64,000 nt of DNA from Deltaproteobacteria bacterium (lineage in GTDB: Bacteria > Myxococcota_A > Polyangia > Polyangiales > Polyangiaceae). Shown in pieces: positions 7,809 to 17,040 of this stretch (the stretch's first letter is position 1; each line of letters begins with the position of its first letter). The position numbers and the translations under genes are program-made. Location: NCBI GenBank assembly GCA_016218915.1, contig JACRCQ010000036.1, positions 78,385 through 142,384 of the forward strand, given 5' to 3'. The notes under the pieces are model-generated. The model was not told the DNA's origin and made no database searches. It was given only the letters and a program-made list of their open reading frames with translations.

Positions 7809-9189
7809 TCCCTGAGGCAAGAACGAGCCCCTTGCCGTCGCCGAGCCCGGCTCCGAGCAGGAGCACCGGCTGCTGCTCCCGATTCGCCTGACGCGCCTCT
7901 GTCACCACCCGCGGCGTCACCCAGCTGCGGAGCTCTTCGAGCGAGATCTTGCCGTCGCGGTCCAGGTCCGCCTCGCCTGTGGACAGCCCTTGGGCCACGT
8001 ACCGGGAGAACAACCCTTGCTGGCCATCCGCGGAAGCGCCTGCGATTTGGTCGCCTGCGGCACTGGCAAATACCGCGATGCGCGCGGGTGCTGCCGGCTG
8101 CTCGACCCGCACCAGGGGCCGTGCCCCAGCAGGCAGTACGGATCGTCCTCCTGCACCGGAGAAGCATGCATCCACCAGGGCGATGACCTCCCGAGCGCGC
8201 GTCTGCTCGAGCAGCTTGATCGCCCTTGCCAGGGGAAATCCCGTGGACGGCAGAGCCGATGGGTCCCCATCGTACGGCAGCAGGTACGGAGTCCCGCTCG
8301 CGCCATCGGGCGAGCCGTGGCCGCTGTAGAAGAAGACCACTCGGCCCCCTTCCGGCACCTGCGCCTTCAACCATGCAAGGTGCTTTTCGAGATCAGAATG
8401 AGATGCGCGATCATCGAGCGCAATCCGCATGTGCTCCGGGCTGACTCCCAGGGTACGCTGGGCGATCTGCGCAAACCGCTCTGCATCTGCCCGGGCGCCC
8501 GTGGCAGCGACGACCTCACGGTAGCGCTCAATGCCCACGATCAGCGCCCAGGTCTTGGGCTGCGCGTCACCGGCGACCGCTGCCACGGCCGGAGGCGGCG
8601 CAGATACCGTCGTTGCGGGACCAGCTCCCGCAGGCGTGCGCCGTCCTGTCCCGGCTGAAGCCACGATGCGGGGCGAATCCACCATGTCGTTGACCAGGGG
8701 CGTCACTGCACCTTCTGCGGCGAACGAGGCGATGAGCTCACCCTGGCGTGTGACAGCGCGCACCGAGGTGCGCAGCTTCCAGGCGCTGGTATCACAATGG
8801 AAGACCATCTCGACGCGGGGTTGAAGCTCCAGGTCCCAGTCGGCGCGCTCCGAATGGATCACCTTGAACCCGGCTTTCACCAGGGCCTTGTCGAGTTGAT
8901 CGCCCACGAGGTCGACGACCTTGGGGCTCAGCGGCGTATCCAGCTTTGGCGAAGGGCCTGCAGGGCAGGTCTTGTCATCAAGGACCGGAGGCAGGGATTC
9001 GGTTCTCACGAGCGACACGCGAATCTCGCCGGTTGCTGCGGGGAGGCTCTTGGACGGAGGCTCTGGGGGTTTGGGAGCGGGTCGGCTTTCAGCAAGCGTA
9101 GTGCGCTCAGCCTGGGCCGAGGGTTGGGGCGGTGCAGCGCACGCGCAGGGAAGACAGAGCAGGAGAGGCAGGCGGCAGGCGAGACGCAT
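7795..9189 (-). CDS. Caspase-like (peptidase C14) lipoprotein with EF-hand-like loop
   Basis: 464 residues from ATG 9189, chosen for the AGAGGG ribosome site 8 bases upstream and the signal peptide it gives (MRLACRLPLLLCLPCACA). The middle holds a poorly conserved ~150-residue region. A C14 caspase/metacaspase domain starts near KTWALIVGIERYR, with the catalytic dyad His in YSGHGS (~291) and Cys in DACFSG (~342), both intact. Near residue 405 is DLDRDGKISLEEL, a full EF-hand-type Ca loop (D-x-D-x-D-G-x-I-x-x-x-E). The protein is probably a membrane-anchored, periplasmic or surface, possibly Ca-dependent Lys/Arg protease. The C-terminal residues TTRN and the stop lie in a repeat element. Alternative: a pseudo-protease scaffold, though both catalytic residues argue against it. 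Confidence 0.85.
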   Translation of the reverse strand: MRLACRLPLLLCLPCACAAPPQPSAQAERTTLAESRPAPKPPEPPSKSLPAATGEIRVSLVRTESLPPVLDDKTCPAGPSPKLDTPLSPKVVDLVGDQLDKALVKAGFKVIHSERADWDLELQPRVEMVFHCDTSAWKLRTSVRAVTRQGELIASFAAEGAVTPLVNDMVDSPRIVASAGTGRRTPAGAGPATTVSAPPPAVAAVAGDAQPKTWALIVGIERYREVVAATGARADAERFAQIAQRTLGVSPEHMRIALDDRASHSDLEKHLAWLKAQVPEGGRVVFFYSGHGSPDGASGTPYLLPYDGDPSALPSTGFPLARAIKLLEQTRAREVIALVDACFSGAGGRSVLPAGARPLVRVEQPAAPARIAVFASAAGDQIAGASADGQQGLFSRYVAQGLSTGEADLDRDGKISLEELRSWVTPRVVTEARQANREQQPVLLLGAGLGDGKGLVLASGTTRN

Positions 9190-9270
9190 GGCGATACCCT
9201 CTTCGAATTCGAGGTCTACCGCAAGAAGAAGTGGCAGGAAATCCGGCAATGGTCCTAGTACTCCAAGGGT

Positions 9271-10170
9271 CTACCTTTCAGGGGCAGAGTATTTCACAGG
9301 GAGATGGGAGATCGGGAGGGTCGGATTTGGCTCTCGCGGATCGAGCTGGGCTTGCGGGACAGCCGGCTTTCGCAACGGACGACGCAGCCGGAAGCGCTCC
9401 ACGATCTTGCCACGCTCGCGCGCTTCGATCGACAGCGGTTTGGACAGAGGCGCCTTGGACGTAGTGGTCTGCGTCACGATGGCATCGTCCACGACCAGAG
9501 CCACACCGTTGGTCTGAACGTAGAACGCTGCCGAGCGCACGGTCTTGGGCACCTGCATCGTGCCGTGAAGCAGACACCATCCTGCGCTGTCCGGCTCCGG
9601 CGCATCGGATGCCAGATACGTTCCCGTATCCGAGGTGCCTGTCGCCACGTACATCGCCACCGTGGGACCGTCGCACAGCTTGTCCTCTGGTTTCACCCGA
9701 ATCGATGCTTCCACGGTCGAGCCAGGGGGAACCGATACCGTGAAGTTCGCAAGAATCACGCCGTCCGGCACACGAGCGCAGTATACACCCGAGTAGCATT
9801 GCCCTCCGGTGTCGTAGGACAGGGGCGCCAGCTCCTGGCCCTTGATGGCCATCCACGCCGGAACGATGCTGCTCGCAGGGGAGAACTCGATGTCCCCATC
9901 CAGGATCAGGTTCGGCTCTGCGGCCAGATCCCCGAACGGACTTCGCGTCTGCACGGTCCTGATCGGGGTCGGCGCTCCTGCCGCCCCTGCGCTACCGGCC
10001 GCGCCGCCTGCCGCGCCCCCAGCTCCTGCCGTGCCAGCAGCGCCACCGAGCGACGAGCCGCCGCTGCCCCCTGACGACGTCCCGCCTGCAGCACTGGATA
10101 TCGGCTCGGTCGTGCTCTCACCGCAACCCACCACCAGCGCCACGGCGAGGAATAGGAATACGCGTTTCAT
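9271..10170 (-). CDS. Lipoprotein with Gly/Ala linker, unknown domain
   Basis: 299 residues from ATG 10170, supported by a GGAGGTG ribosome site 5 bases upstream. The signal peptide MKRVFLFLAVALVVGCGES has a lipobox. Residues ~25-65 are a Gly/Ala/Ser linker. The C-terminal ~220 residues are mostly predicted beta (e.g. NLILDGDIEFSPASSIVPAW, SVPPGSTVEASIRVKP), suggesting a carbohydrate-binding-type jelly roll; I cannot name the family. Its ATG overlaps by one base (TGATG) the stop of the upstream S41-like protease gene, so the two are translationally coupled and likely function together at the cell surface. Confidence 0.7.
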   Translation of the reverse strand: MKRVFLFLAVALVVGCGESTTEPISSAAGGTSSGGSGGSSLGGAAGTAGAGGAAGGAAGSAGAAGAPTPIRTVQTRSPFGDLAAEPNLILDGDIEFSPASSIVPAWMAIKGQELAPLSYDTGGQCYSGVYCARVPDGVILANFTVSVPPGSTVEASIRVKPEDKLCDGPTVAMYVATGTSDTGTYLASDAPEPDSAGWCLLHGTMQVPKTVRSAAFYVQTNGVALVVDDAIVTQTTTSKAPLSKPLSIEARERGKIVERFRLRRPLRKPAVPQAQLDPREPNPTLPISHLPVKYSAPER

Positions 10171-12146
10171 CAAGGCACCTCCCCGGCGCAGTCGCTGCAA
10201 GTTCGCAGCCAGTCGAGCGCACGTTCATAGACCGTGTCCACCCCCTTCACCACATCGGACTGCTTGGGGAGCAGGTCTTCGTCCGGCAGCTCCCCTGTGC
10301 CGATCATCGAGCTTCCGTCAGCTCGGAACGTGTCGCCCGAGCCGAATCCCCAGAGCATGGGGCCGAAAGCCAGATAGTACGCAGTCGAGAACGCTCCCTG
10401 CGTCCTGCGTCCGAACAGCCGGATGTTCTTGGGGCCCTTCATCCCAAAGGGGAAGAAGTCGCCCGCGCTCTCGCCGTTTGCGATCAGCACCGCTCCCTTG
10501 AGCCCCGGCTTGGGCGTCGCCGACCCCACGATGAACCCCTCCGTGTCCTTGAAGGCATCGAAGATCGCCTTGCCTTTTGCCTGATCGAACGCCGGATCAT
10601 ATCGATAAGCCTGTGGCGCGACGCTCACCGACAGCGCTGTCTTGAGGCGGAACGGCTCGGTCACCAGCGAGGCGTAGTTCCCGTATCCGCCTCCTCCCGG
10701 ACGGTGATCGATCACCACCCCCAGAGCCTCGGACTTCGCCATGTCCACCAGAGGCAGGAACGGGTTGGACGTCCCTTCCGGGTAGAACGAATCGAATGCC
10801 GCACCGAACAACGCCTCAGGGTCGAGCGTGGCTGCGAGCTTGCCGTGCAGAACGAAGCTCGGCAGCATGTGGGTCGCCGGGTCCGGATTGTCCGTCGCAA
10901 AGTGAAACCCGATTCTGTGATCGCAGTTGATGCTCCCCCCGGGAACCGCCTTGAGCGCAGATGCAGGAATCGTCTTGGGCGCTTCGCACACTCCACCCGG
11001 GCACGACACCACCGTGACCGTGCTGGCGTAGGTGGGAATTGCGCTGGCAAGGGATTGCGCCGCATAGCTGTGCGAATCATCGTCGCAACCCAGGAAGCCC
11101 CCTGAATAGAGCCCGACAAGGCTTCGCACGAACGCGACAGGATGCATGCCGTTGACAGACACGATGCGGTCCCCGGGCAGCAGTCCCGCGTCGGAGAGCG
11201 CGTGCGACACGAGGATGTCAGGATAGGTCGGATCCTTGGGCGCAACTCCGTGGGTCAGGTCGCCATCTCCCTCCACGAAGCAGGCTGCTGTGGTGTGGTG
11301 AGGCGAATAGCCGATGTAGCCGAACGTGTGGCCATCGTGCAGCGCGTGCATGGCGCGCAAGAGCTGCTGCCAGTACGCCCACGCTTCCTTCTGCGCTGCC
11401 ATCTTGCCGGTCTCGGCAAGCGCCTTGGGAAGGTACAGCTGCCGGGTCTTGAGCCCGCCGAAGAACAGGTCGAGCTGGTTGGTAAAGAGCGCTCCGACCT
11501 TGGCGCGCTCAGCATCCGTGGAAGGCAAGGGGGGAACCGCTGCCGCACCTTCGCGACAGATGCCCGCTGCGCACACGCGGGCCGCCCCGCACACGGCGTC
11601 GGTGGGCGGCGCACAGGCGATCGGCTCCTGGTACGTGCCCGCGTCCACGACCTCGACCGCGTCGATGTCCACAGGATCCACGGCGAGGTTCTGGATGTAG
11701 ACGAAAGCCGAGTCGATCGTGGATGCGTCCACGGAAAACCCGCTGGATCGAAGCTCGTACCATCCGTCGCTGGTGACGCGGCCCGATGGGAACAGGGGCA
11801 CGATGACATCAGGGAGCTTGCTCGCGGCAGCGTAGCGCACCACGAGGTAGCCATTGGCAGGGCCACCTCGGGCGAACGCGGTGGCGGCCAGGGCATGCTG
11901 TCCGGACAGGGTCATGGCAGGCAGTGCGACCACCTTTCCGGCGGCGATGCGCGCTGCCTGCTTGCCCTGCAAGGGTTGGCTCGGCTGAGGATCGAGCCCG
12001 GTGGGGAGCGTGCCTTCGAAATCCAAGGTGAAGAGGGCATCCTTGGTGAAGCTCGCCTGGCCGAGGGCATCGAAGTCCACGGCCGAGGCCGGCGTGGGCA
12101 AGGCAACGAGTGTGGTGGAGAGGATGACGCAGGTTCGCAAGCGCAT
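10170..12146 (-). CDS. Secreted S41 (C-terminal processing) peptidase-like protein with PDZ-like segment
   Basis: 658 residues from ATG 12146, which gives a good signal peptide (MRLRTCVILSTTLVALPTPASA); an in-frame ATG at 12167 is an alternative, and longer readings run into the divergent lipoprotein gene. The N-terminal ~170 residues are beta-rich. A PDZ-like segment (LLPGDRIVSVNGMHP) and a tail-protease domain (LGVVIDHRPGGGGYGNYASL, then VLIANGESAGDFFPFGMK) follow. NGESAGDFF occupies the position of the S41 nucleophile Ser; the general-base Lys cannot be fixed by eye. It is predicted to be an exported endopeptidase. The stop overlaps the start of the Gly-rich lipoprotein gene by one base. 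The promoter region is shared with the divergent lipoprotein at 12280. Confidence 0.75.
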   Translation of the reverse strand: MRLRTCVILSTTLVALPTPASAVDFDALGQASFTKDALFTLDFEGTLPTGLDPQPSQPLQGKQAARIAAGKVVALPAMTLSGQHALAATAFARGGPANGYLVVRYAAASKLPDVIVPLFPSGRVTSDGWYELRSSGFSVDASTIDSAFVYIQNLAVDPVDIDAVEVVDAGTYQEPIACAPPTDAVCGAARVCAAGICREGAAAVPPLPSTDAERAKVGALFTNQLDLFFGGLKTRQLYLPKALAETGKMAAQKEAWAYWQQLLRAMHALHDGHTFGYIGYSPHHTTAACFVEGDGDLTHGVAPKDPTYPDILVSHALSDAGLLPGDRIVSVNGMHPVAFVRSLVGLYSGGFLGCDDDSHSYAAQSLASAIPTYASTVTVVSCPGGVCEAPKTIPASALKAVPGGSINCDHRIGFHFATDNPDPATHMLPSFVLHGKLAATLDPEALFGAAFDSFYPEGTSNPFLPLVDMAKSEALGVVIDHRPGGGGYGNYASLVTEPFRLKTALSVSVAPQAYRYDPAFDQAKGKAIFDAFKDTEGFIVGSATPKPGLKGAVLIANGESAGDFFPFGMKGPKNIRLFGRRTQGAFSTAYYLAFGPMLWGFGSGDTFRADGSSMIGTGELPDEDLLPKQSDVVKGVDTVYERALDWLRTCSDCAGEVP

Positions 12147-12279
12147 GGGGCCCGCGGCAAGCAGCATCTGTGCCACGCGTTTGTGCCTGCAAGAAAGCTG
12201 CAGCCATGGCGAGGACGTGAGGAAGTTGACGGCACAAAATGATCCGCCCGGATCGCCGCCCGCATTCCACTGGAGAGGC

Positions 12280-12696
12280 ATGAGCCTGCGAACCATTTCG
12301 CGAATGCCCTTTGCCGGATGGCCGCTCCTCCTCGTGCTGGCCGCGTGCAGCTCCGAGGATCCCGGCTCCCCTGGACCAGCCGTGTTGCACGATGCAGCGG
12401 CCGAGCTCGAAGAAGAAGCCGCGATCGATTCGCCTGCGCCTGCTGTGGACAGCGCTCTGGAGGCAGGCAAATGCACGGAGGACAACTCCACCGAAGCCTG
12501 CTTCGTGTGCCTGAGCGCGAGCTGCTGCGCCGAGCTCAAGGCCTGCTACGCGAACAAGACGTGCATCGATCAGTTCGCCTACTACGTCGCGTGCAAGAGC
12601 TCGAACCTGGGCGGAGCCTGGAGCAGCGTGGTAGGTGACATGAAGGAGATCTCCGGCTGCGCCGCGGAGAAGTGCCCGGATTCCTGCAAGGACTGA
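12280..12696 (+). CDS. Cys-rich small lipoprotein
   Basis: 138 residues from ATG 12280, preceded by GGAGAGG. The signal peptide ends at lipobox LVLAAC. An acidic Ala/Glu stretch is followed by a ~70-residue domain with eleven cysteines (C-x-x-C, CC, C-x5-C spacing), e.g. ACFVCLSASCCAELKACYAN, as in small disulfide-rich secreted proteins of Polyangiales. Role unknown; a surface domain stabilised by disulfides is likely. It is divergent from the S41-like protease, with 133 bases between the starts, and convergent with the DUF4091 lipoprotein, whose stop is 10 bases away. Confidence 0.65.
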   Translation: MSLRTISRMPFAGWPLLLVLAACSSEDPGSPGPAVLHDAAAELEEEAAIDSPAPAVDSALEAGKCTEDNSTEACFVCLSASCCAELKACYANKTCIDQFAYYVACKSSNLGGAWSSVVGDMKEISGCAAEKCPDSCKD

Positions 12697-12706
12697 TTGG
12701 ACCTGA

Positions 12707-14845
12707 TCACGGCGTCGCTGCGTCGATGATCTGCGCCAGCTGCGATCGAGCAGCCTCCCACACGTCCGGATCCGTGGACCAGCTGATGTCCGTGTGCACG
12801 TACGTCGGATCAGCGAGCTCGTCGACCCCGACCTCCCAGACGACCTTGGGCACGATCGACTGCAGCAGAGTCTGCACGGCAGCAGGGTTGCTCTGGGCAG
12901 CCATGGTGAGATAGTCATGGTCCTGCAGACCCCGGCGCCAGTACTTCAGACGCAGGCTCGCGATCGGCCCGTCGATTCCGAATGAATCCCCTGGGAACAG
13001 CTTGTCCGTCCCTGGATAGAACAGGACTCCGTCGCCGTTCGAGTAGTTGTCCCCGGTCTCTCCCTGCACCGTGTCGACATTGTCGAAGGATCCGAACGTG
13101 TGGGCGGACTGGAACAGGTTCAGCTTGCCCGAGCCTCCCTGGAAGTCGTTGTAGTACGTCGATTCCCAGTAGAACCACCGGTTGATGTGCTTCTTGTACT
13201 GGATCCAGCCGATCACGCGCAGAGCGACGCCATCGTCTTCGGTCATGAAGCACCCGGAAGCCGGGCGGCTTCCGTTGTAGAGGAAGAACCTTCGGGACGG
13301 GTCGTTCGAGTACTGCGACGCTGGCCCCTGCCATTCTGCCGGCACTCCGATGCCCGCGCCGGATGCAGCAATCTGAAGCGTCGGAGTGTGAGCCACCGCC
13401 TGGGGCAGAGGGATCGTCGCCATGGACATCAGGTTCTTGCCTGGACCCGGGTTGTTCTTCAGCCACTGCGACCAGGTCTCGATCTGCGGGTAGTCCTGGG
13501 ACTCGTCGATGAGGTACAGGAAGAACTCCGTGTCAGGCGCGTTGGCTGCAAACCAGCTCGCCCATCCATCGGAATGCTGACGCATGCTCTGCTCGGAATC
13601 TCCCCAGGACTGCCAGCTGCCGTAGGTGCCCACCGAGTACACGTTGTTGCCTACCCCCACGCCCGGGCCATCGTACCCTTGCGCTGCCGTGAAGAAGTCC
13701 CCCTTCAAGCGCGCAGCAAAGTACGCGTTGGGATGGTCGAACACGCCGTCGTCGTCCTGGATGTTGCTCGAGTCGCCAATCATGGATATGCGGTGACGGT
13801 GGGCCATCAGCGCATGACGATCCTGAATGGCCTTGGCCCGACTCGTGTCGGCGCCTGTGGGCACGTAGGTCTGGCCGAGATACCGCTCGTTGATGTTCTC
13901 GCCCGACCACGCAAGCATCGTCTTGGCCGTGGGAGCCTCGGGCAGGGTGAACTTGTGCACGGTCAGCTCGACCGGGACGCTCGCTGCGCTGGCGCCGTCC
14001 TGGGTGATCGAGACCTGTCCCTGGTAGAGCCCAGGAGCTGCATCGCGTGGAATGTAGATGTCAGCCCAGATGCTCTGGTTCTGTCCTGCGGAGATGTCGA
14101 AGGTGGAGATCATCTCGATCGGGACCGCGATGTCCGGGTAGAGCTTGTCGTGGTCAGGACGGTCTGCCCAGGTGGTGCCGGCGTTCGCCTCGCCATTGCC
14201 GGTCCAGGGACGGCGCAGGCGCTCCGGGACGTGGCGCTCGTCGTAGTAGTTCTCGTAGCCGAGGCGGCTCAGCCCCTTGATCTGCAGGTAGCGCACGTGG
14301 AACAGCTCGATGGGGCGTCCCACCCAGCTGAACACCTCATTTCCGCTCGCAGCCTTGGACTGGATGGTCGCCCCCCCTGGGCCTGTGAGCGTGTCGAAGG
14401 CCACATGGACCTTGGTCGCGGTCTGCTGCGCAGCCTCGAGCACGAGGTTGAAGTTCACCACCTCGTTGCGTGCTCCTTCGAGCTTGATCCGCGTTCCGTC
14501 GAATATGCTGTTGTGGAACTTGCGCCCGTTCGGCTTGCCGACGCGAAGCTCGTCTTGCGCGACCTTGTCGCCGCCTTCGTTCGCCCAGATCGCGGTGATG
14601 TTGCCTGCGGAGCCGGATGCGCCTGCAGCGCCTGCGGCTCCTGCACTGCCTGCGGAGCCTGCTGCGCCGCCGCCGCCCCCTGCTCCAGCATGTCCTGCCG
14701 TGCCTGCAGCACCTGCGCTACCAGAGCTGCCAGCCCCGCCGTCCGCATTGGGAGCTGCGGGCGACGTCTCACTCGACGAGCAGCCCCACGCGAGCCCTAC
14801 GAGGATGATCCCGGCAATCACATTGCGAGACATGCGAGTCGACAT
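12707..14845 (-). CDS. DUF4091 glycoside-hydrolase-like lipoprotein
   Basis: 712 residues from ATG 14845 with GGAGG about 8 bases upstream. Signal peptide and lipobox (LVGLAWGC), then a Gly/Ala/Ser linker to about residue 85. The body has an N-terminal beta-sandwich (LEGARNEVVNFNLVLEAA...) and a long alpha/beta region ending LRLKYWRRGLQDHDYLTMAAQ, the signature end of the DUF4091 family of putative glycosidases seen in Bacteroidetes, Planctomycetes and Myxococcota. It is probably a surface enzyme acting on a polysaccharide. It is divergent from the lamin-tail lipoprotein at 14948, with 102 bases between starts, so the pair may share regulation. Confidence 0.8.
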   Translation of the reverse strand: MSTRMSRNVIAGIILVGLAWGCSSSETSPAAPNADGGAGSSGSAGAAGTAGHAGAGGGGGAAGSAGSAGAAGAAGASGSAGNITAIWANEGGDKVAQDELRVGKPNGRKFHNSIFDGTRIKLEGARNEVVNFNLVLEAAQQTATKVHVAFDTLTGPGGATIQSKAASGNEVFSWVGRPIELFHVRYLQIKGLSRLGYENYYDERHVPERLRRPWTGNGEANAGTTWADRPDHDKLYPDIAVPIEMISTFDISAGQNQSIWADIYIPRDAAPGLYQGQVSITQDGASAASVPVELTVHKFTLPEAPTAKTMLAWSGENINERYLGQTYVPTGADTSRAKAIQDRHALMAHRHRISMIGDSSNIQDDDGVFDHPNAYFAARLKGDFFTAAQGYDGPGVGVGNNVYSVGTYGSWQSWGDSEQSMRQHSDGWASWFAANAPDTEFFLYLIDESQDYPQIETWSQWLKNNPGPGKNLMSMATIPLPQAVAHTPTLQIAASGAGIGVPAEWQGPASQYSNDPSRRFFLYNGSRPASGCFMTEDDGVALRVIGWIQYKKHINRWFYWESTYYNDFQGGSGKLNLFQSAHTFGSFDNVDTVQGETGDNYSNGDGVLFYPGTDKLFPGDSFGIDGPIASLRLKYWRRGLQDHDYLTMAAQSNPAAVQTLLQSIVPKVVWEVGVDELADPTYVHTDISWSTDPDVWEAARSQLAQIIDAATP

Positions 14846-14947
14846 GCGGCGTCCCTCCTGGCCTCCGTATTCGTATCACGCCACGCGCCATCCTGGTACC
14901 AGCGGGGCGACTCTTGACAGGTCCATCGCACGCGGTAGCGTCAGTGG

Positions 14948-16030
14948 ATGACTTCACTACGACCTGCAGCTTGGTTGGGCGTCGTCGCAGCTGCGGCGCT
15001 CTTGTGCGTGTACGCGGGATGCTCTTCGGATGCCAGTGGTCCGACGCCGACTCCGAACGTAGGGGGCAGCGGTGGGAGCGCTGGCGCTGGAGGTGCAGCG
15101 ACCGGAGGTGCGGCGGGCACAGGTGGCGCGGCAGGGCAGGGCGGAGCAGCAGGAACGGGCGGAGCTGCGGGCACGGGCGGAGCCGCGGGCACGGGTGGAG
15201 TCGCGGGTGCGGCAGGTGCAGCCGGGCAAGGCGGCTCAGCAGGAGCCGGAGGCTCCGGTACGGCTGGCGACCACCTGTTGATCTCCGAGGTGTGCATCCT
15301 GGGCGATTCCGGGGAGTTCATCGAGCTGTGGAACCCGACCAGCCAGGAAGTCGATCTCAGCGACTACTACGTTGCGGACAACTCCGCGTACTACAAGCTC
15401 ACCAGCGGTCCATGGAATCCCACGCAGACAGCGGGGACCGACTTCCTCGTGCGCTTCCCTGCGGGCACCAAGCTCGCTGCGGGCGGCGTGCTCGTGATCG
15501 GCGCAAACCCGGCGGGCTTCGAGACGGAGTACGGGAAGTGCCCCACGTTGTATCTGAACACGGCTGCGGCTCCGGTCACCTGCGGTGGCAATCCGGTGCC
15601 TGCCATGCTGATCCCGCCCAACGGAAGCCTCGGCGACAAGTTCGGCTCGTTGCTGAGCAACAACCGCGAGATGATCATCCTGTTCTCGTGGGACGGCTCG
15701 GCCAGCACGGTCAAGGACGTGGACTACGTGACCTGGGGCGATCAATTCGACGACGACACACGCATGGACAAGACCGGTGTGGCGGGCTACCAGGGCGACA
15801 CTGCGCGTGCGTCGCAGAAGGGCGCCCCCACGGGGTTCGTGCCAGACGCAGGGGTACCGGACGGCGGAGGCGCCAATCTGTCGATTGAGCGGTGCACCAT
15901 CGAATCAAGCGAGAAGCTCAGCGGCGGAAACGGCTTGACCGGCCACGACGAGACCTCGGAGGACTTCTCCGCGTCGTTCAAGGCGTCGCAGAGTCCGACC
16001 CCGGGCGTCAAGGCGACCTGCCTTCCGTAG
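14948..16030 (+). CDS. Lipoprotein with Gly/Ala/Thr linker and lamin-tail (LTD) domain
   Basis: 360 residues. The signal peptide carries lipobox VYAGC. Residues ~38-105 are GGAAGTGGAAG-type repeats. The C-terminal region begins HLLISEVCILGDSGEFIELWNP and contains LSDYYVADNS, the Ig-like lamin-tail domain (ISEV...EFIELYN...VDLSGY) found in many secreted bacterial proteins. A short DAGVPDGG stretch follows. It is likely a surface adhesin-like or structural lipoprotein. The start ATG 14948 lies in the short divergent interval shared with the DUF4091 gene. Confidence 0.8.
   Translation: MTSLRPAAWLGVVAAAALLCVYAGCSSDASGPTPTPNVGGSGGSAGAGGAATGGAAGTGGAAGQGGAAGTGGAAGTGGAAGTGGVAGAAGAAGQGGSAGAGGSGTAGDHLLISEVCILGDSGEFIELWNPTSQEVDLSDYYVADNSAYYKLTSGPWNPTQTAGTDFLVRFPAGTKLAAGGVLVIGANPAGFETEYGKCPTLYLNTAAAPVTCGGNPVPAMLIPPNGSLGDKFGSLLSNNREMIILFSWDGSASTVKDVDYVTWGDQFDDDTRMDKTGVAGYQGDTARASQKGAPTGFVPDAGVPDGGGANLSIERCTIESSEKLSGGNGLTGHDETSEDFSASFKASQSPTPGVKATCLP
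15061..15255 (+). repeat. In-frame 15/18-bp repeats encoding the Gly/Ala/Thr linker
   Basis: Repeated units of the kind gcg-ggc-acg-ggc-gga encode AGTGG and AGQGG blocks in the lamin-tail lipoprotein. They are strand-asymmetric and low complexity, so assembly errors and copy-number change are expected here. Confidence 0.8.
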
Positions 16031-16292
16031 GTCGCGTCGAAGGCTTGGCTTCAGGCTTCTCCCGATCGCCGGACGTGATCGCATCAATCGCCTTTCCGTG
16101 AGACTGCTGCACGTCGCCTCACGCTCCCAAGTCGCGGAACTTGGCTCGACATTTCGCCCCGGGCGGCGCACAGTGAGAAGTCTCGCTCTCCCCACGCGAA
16201 GCTGCCGTCAAGGCGAAGATGTCACCCACACGAAGTAGCGACTGCTCACCTGGACGTACGGCGATCGCTGGCGCGCGCCGGAGGTCCGGAGC

Positions 16293-16985
16293 GTGAGTCG
16301 AGCGGCGCAAGATCTCGAACGACGGATCGCAGACCTCGAGCGAGAGAACCAGGACCTGCGTCGCGATCGGGCCGAGCTCGACACGCGTGTGCAGGAGCTG
16401 ACGACCATCGTGGGGAACACGCCAGCAGCGATCTACCTGAAGGATCCGGACTTCCGGTACGTGCTTGTCAACCGGCGCTACGAGCAGCTTGCACACGTCG
16501 AGCTCGAACAGATCCGCGGCAAGACCGACTACGAGCTGTTTCCCAAGGCGGTGGCAGACCTGTTTCGTTCGCAGGACGAAGAAGTGATCCGGCAAGGGAA
16601 GCCTCGTGAGTTCGAGGAGACCATCCCGCTGCCGGACGGGGAGTTCAGCTTCATCACGGTCAAGTTTCCGGTGCTGGGCCGCGAGGGGCAGGTGCGGGCA
16701 GTCGGAGGATTCTGCACGGACATCACGTCCCGCAAGGTGGGCGAGCTGGAGCGCGAAGGGTTGATCGAGCAGCTGCAGAATGCGCTCAAGGAAGTGGCAA
16801 CCCTGCAGAAGATCATTCCCATCTGCTCGTACTGCAAACAGATCCGCGACGACCAGGGGTATTGGAACCAGATCGAGGAGTATCTCCGCGACCACTCCGA
16901 GATGGAGTTCACCCACGGCATCTGTCCTGCGTGCGCAGCCAAGGAGTTCGGCATGGACTTCTCGCAGGGCAAGGGCAATCGCTGA
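16293..16985 (+). CDS. PAS sensor protein with C-terminal four-cysteine motif
   Basis: 230 residues from a GTG at 16293 (CCGGAG just upstream). Residues ~1-35 are a coiled coil (DLERRIADLERENQDLRR). A PAS fold follows (VGNTPAAIYLKDPDFRYVLVN to GGFCTDITSRK, ~40-150), then a helix and a tail IPICSYCKQIRDDQGYWNQIEEYL...HGICPAC. This CxxCK-x-IRDD-x-GYW...H-x-ICPxC tail is well known at the C terminus of PAS/GAF and response-regulator proteins in Deltaproteobacteria-type genomes and probably binds zinc. There is no kinase or output enzyme domain, so it is likely a small signalling adaptor. The 262 bases upstream hold no feature I can name. Confidence 0.85.
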   Translation: MSRAAQDLERRIADLERENQDLRRDRAELDTRVQELTTIVGNTPAAIYLKDPDFRYVLVNRRYEQLAHVELEQIRGKTDYELFPKAVADLFRSQDEEVIRQGKPREFEETIPLPDGEFSFITVKFPVLGREGQVRAVGGFCTDITSRKVGELEREGLIEQLQNALKEVATLQKIIPICSYCKQIRDDQGYWNQIEEYLRDHSEMEFTHGICPACAAKEFGMDFSQGKGNR

Positions 16986-17040
16986 GCCCTCGGCGGAAGC
17001 CGGTGTAAGACGCGCGGGCGTCGATCGTTCCTGGTGTACG

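Noticed and set aside
16031..16292. Possible RNA gene between the lamin-tail lipoprotein and the PAS gene
   Set aside because: No cloverleaf, no conserved T-loop (GGTTCGA) and no strong long hairpin; nothing supports an RNA gene.
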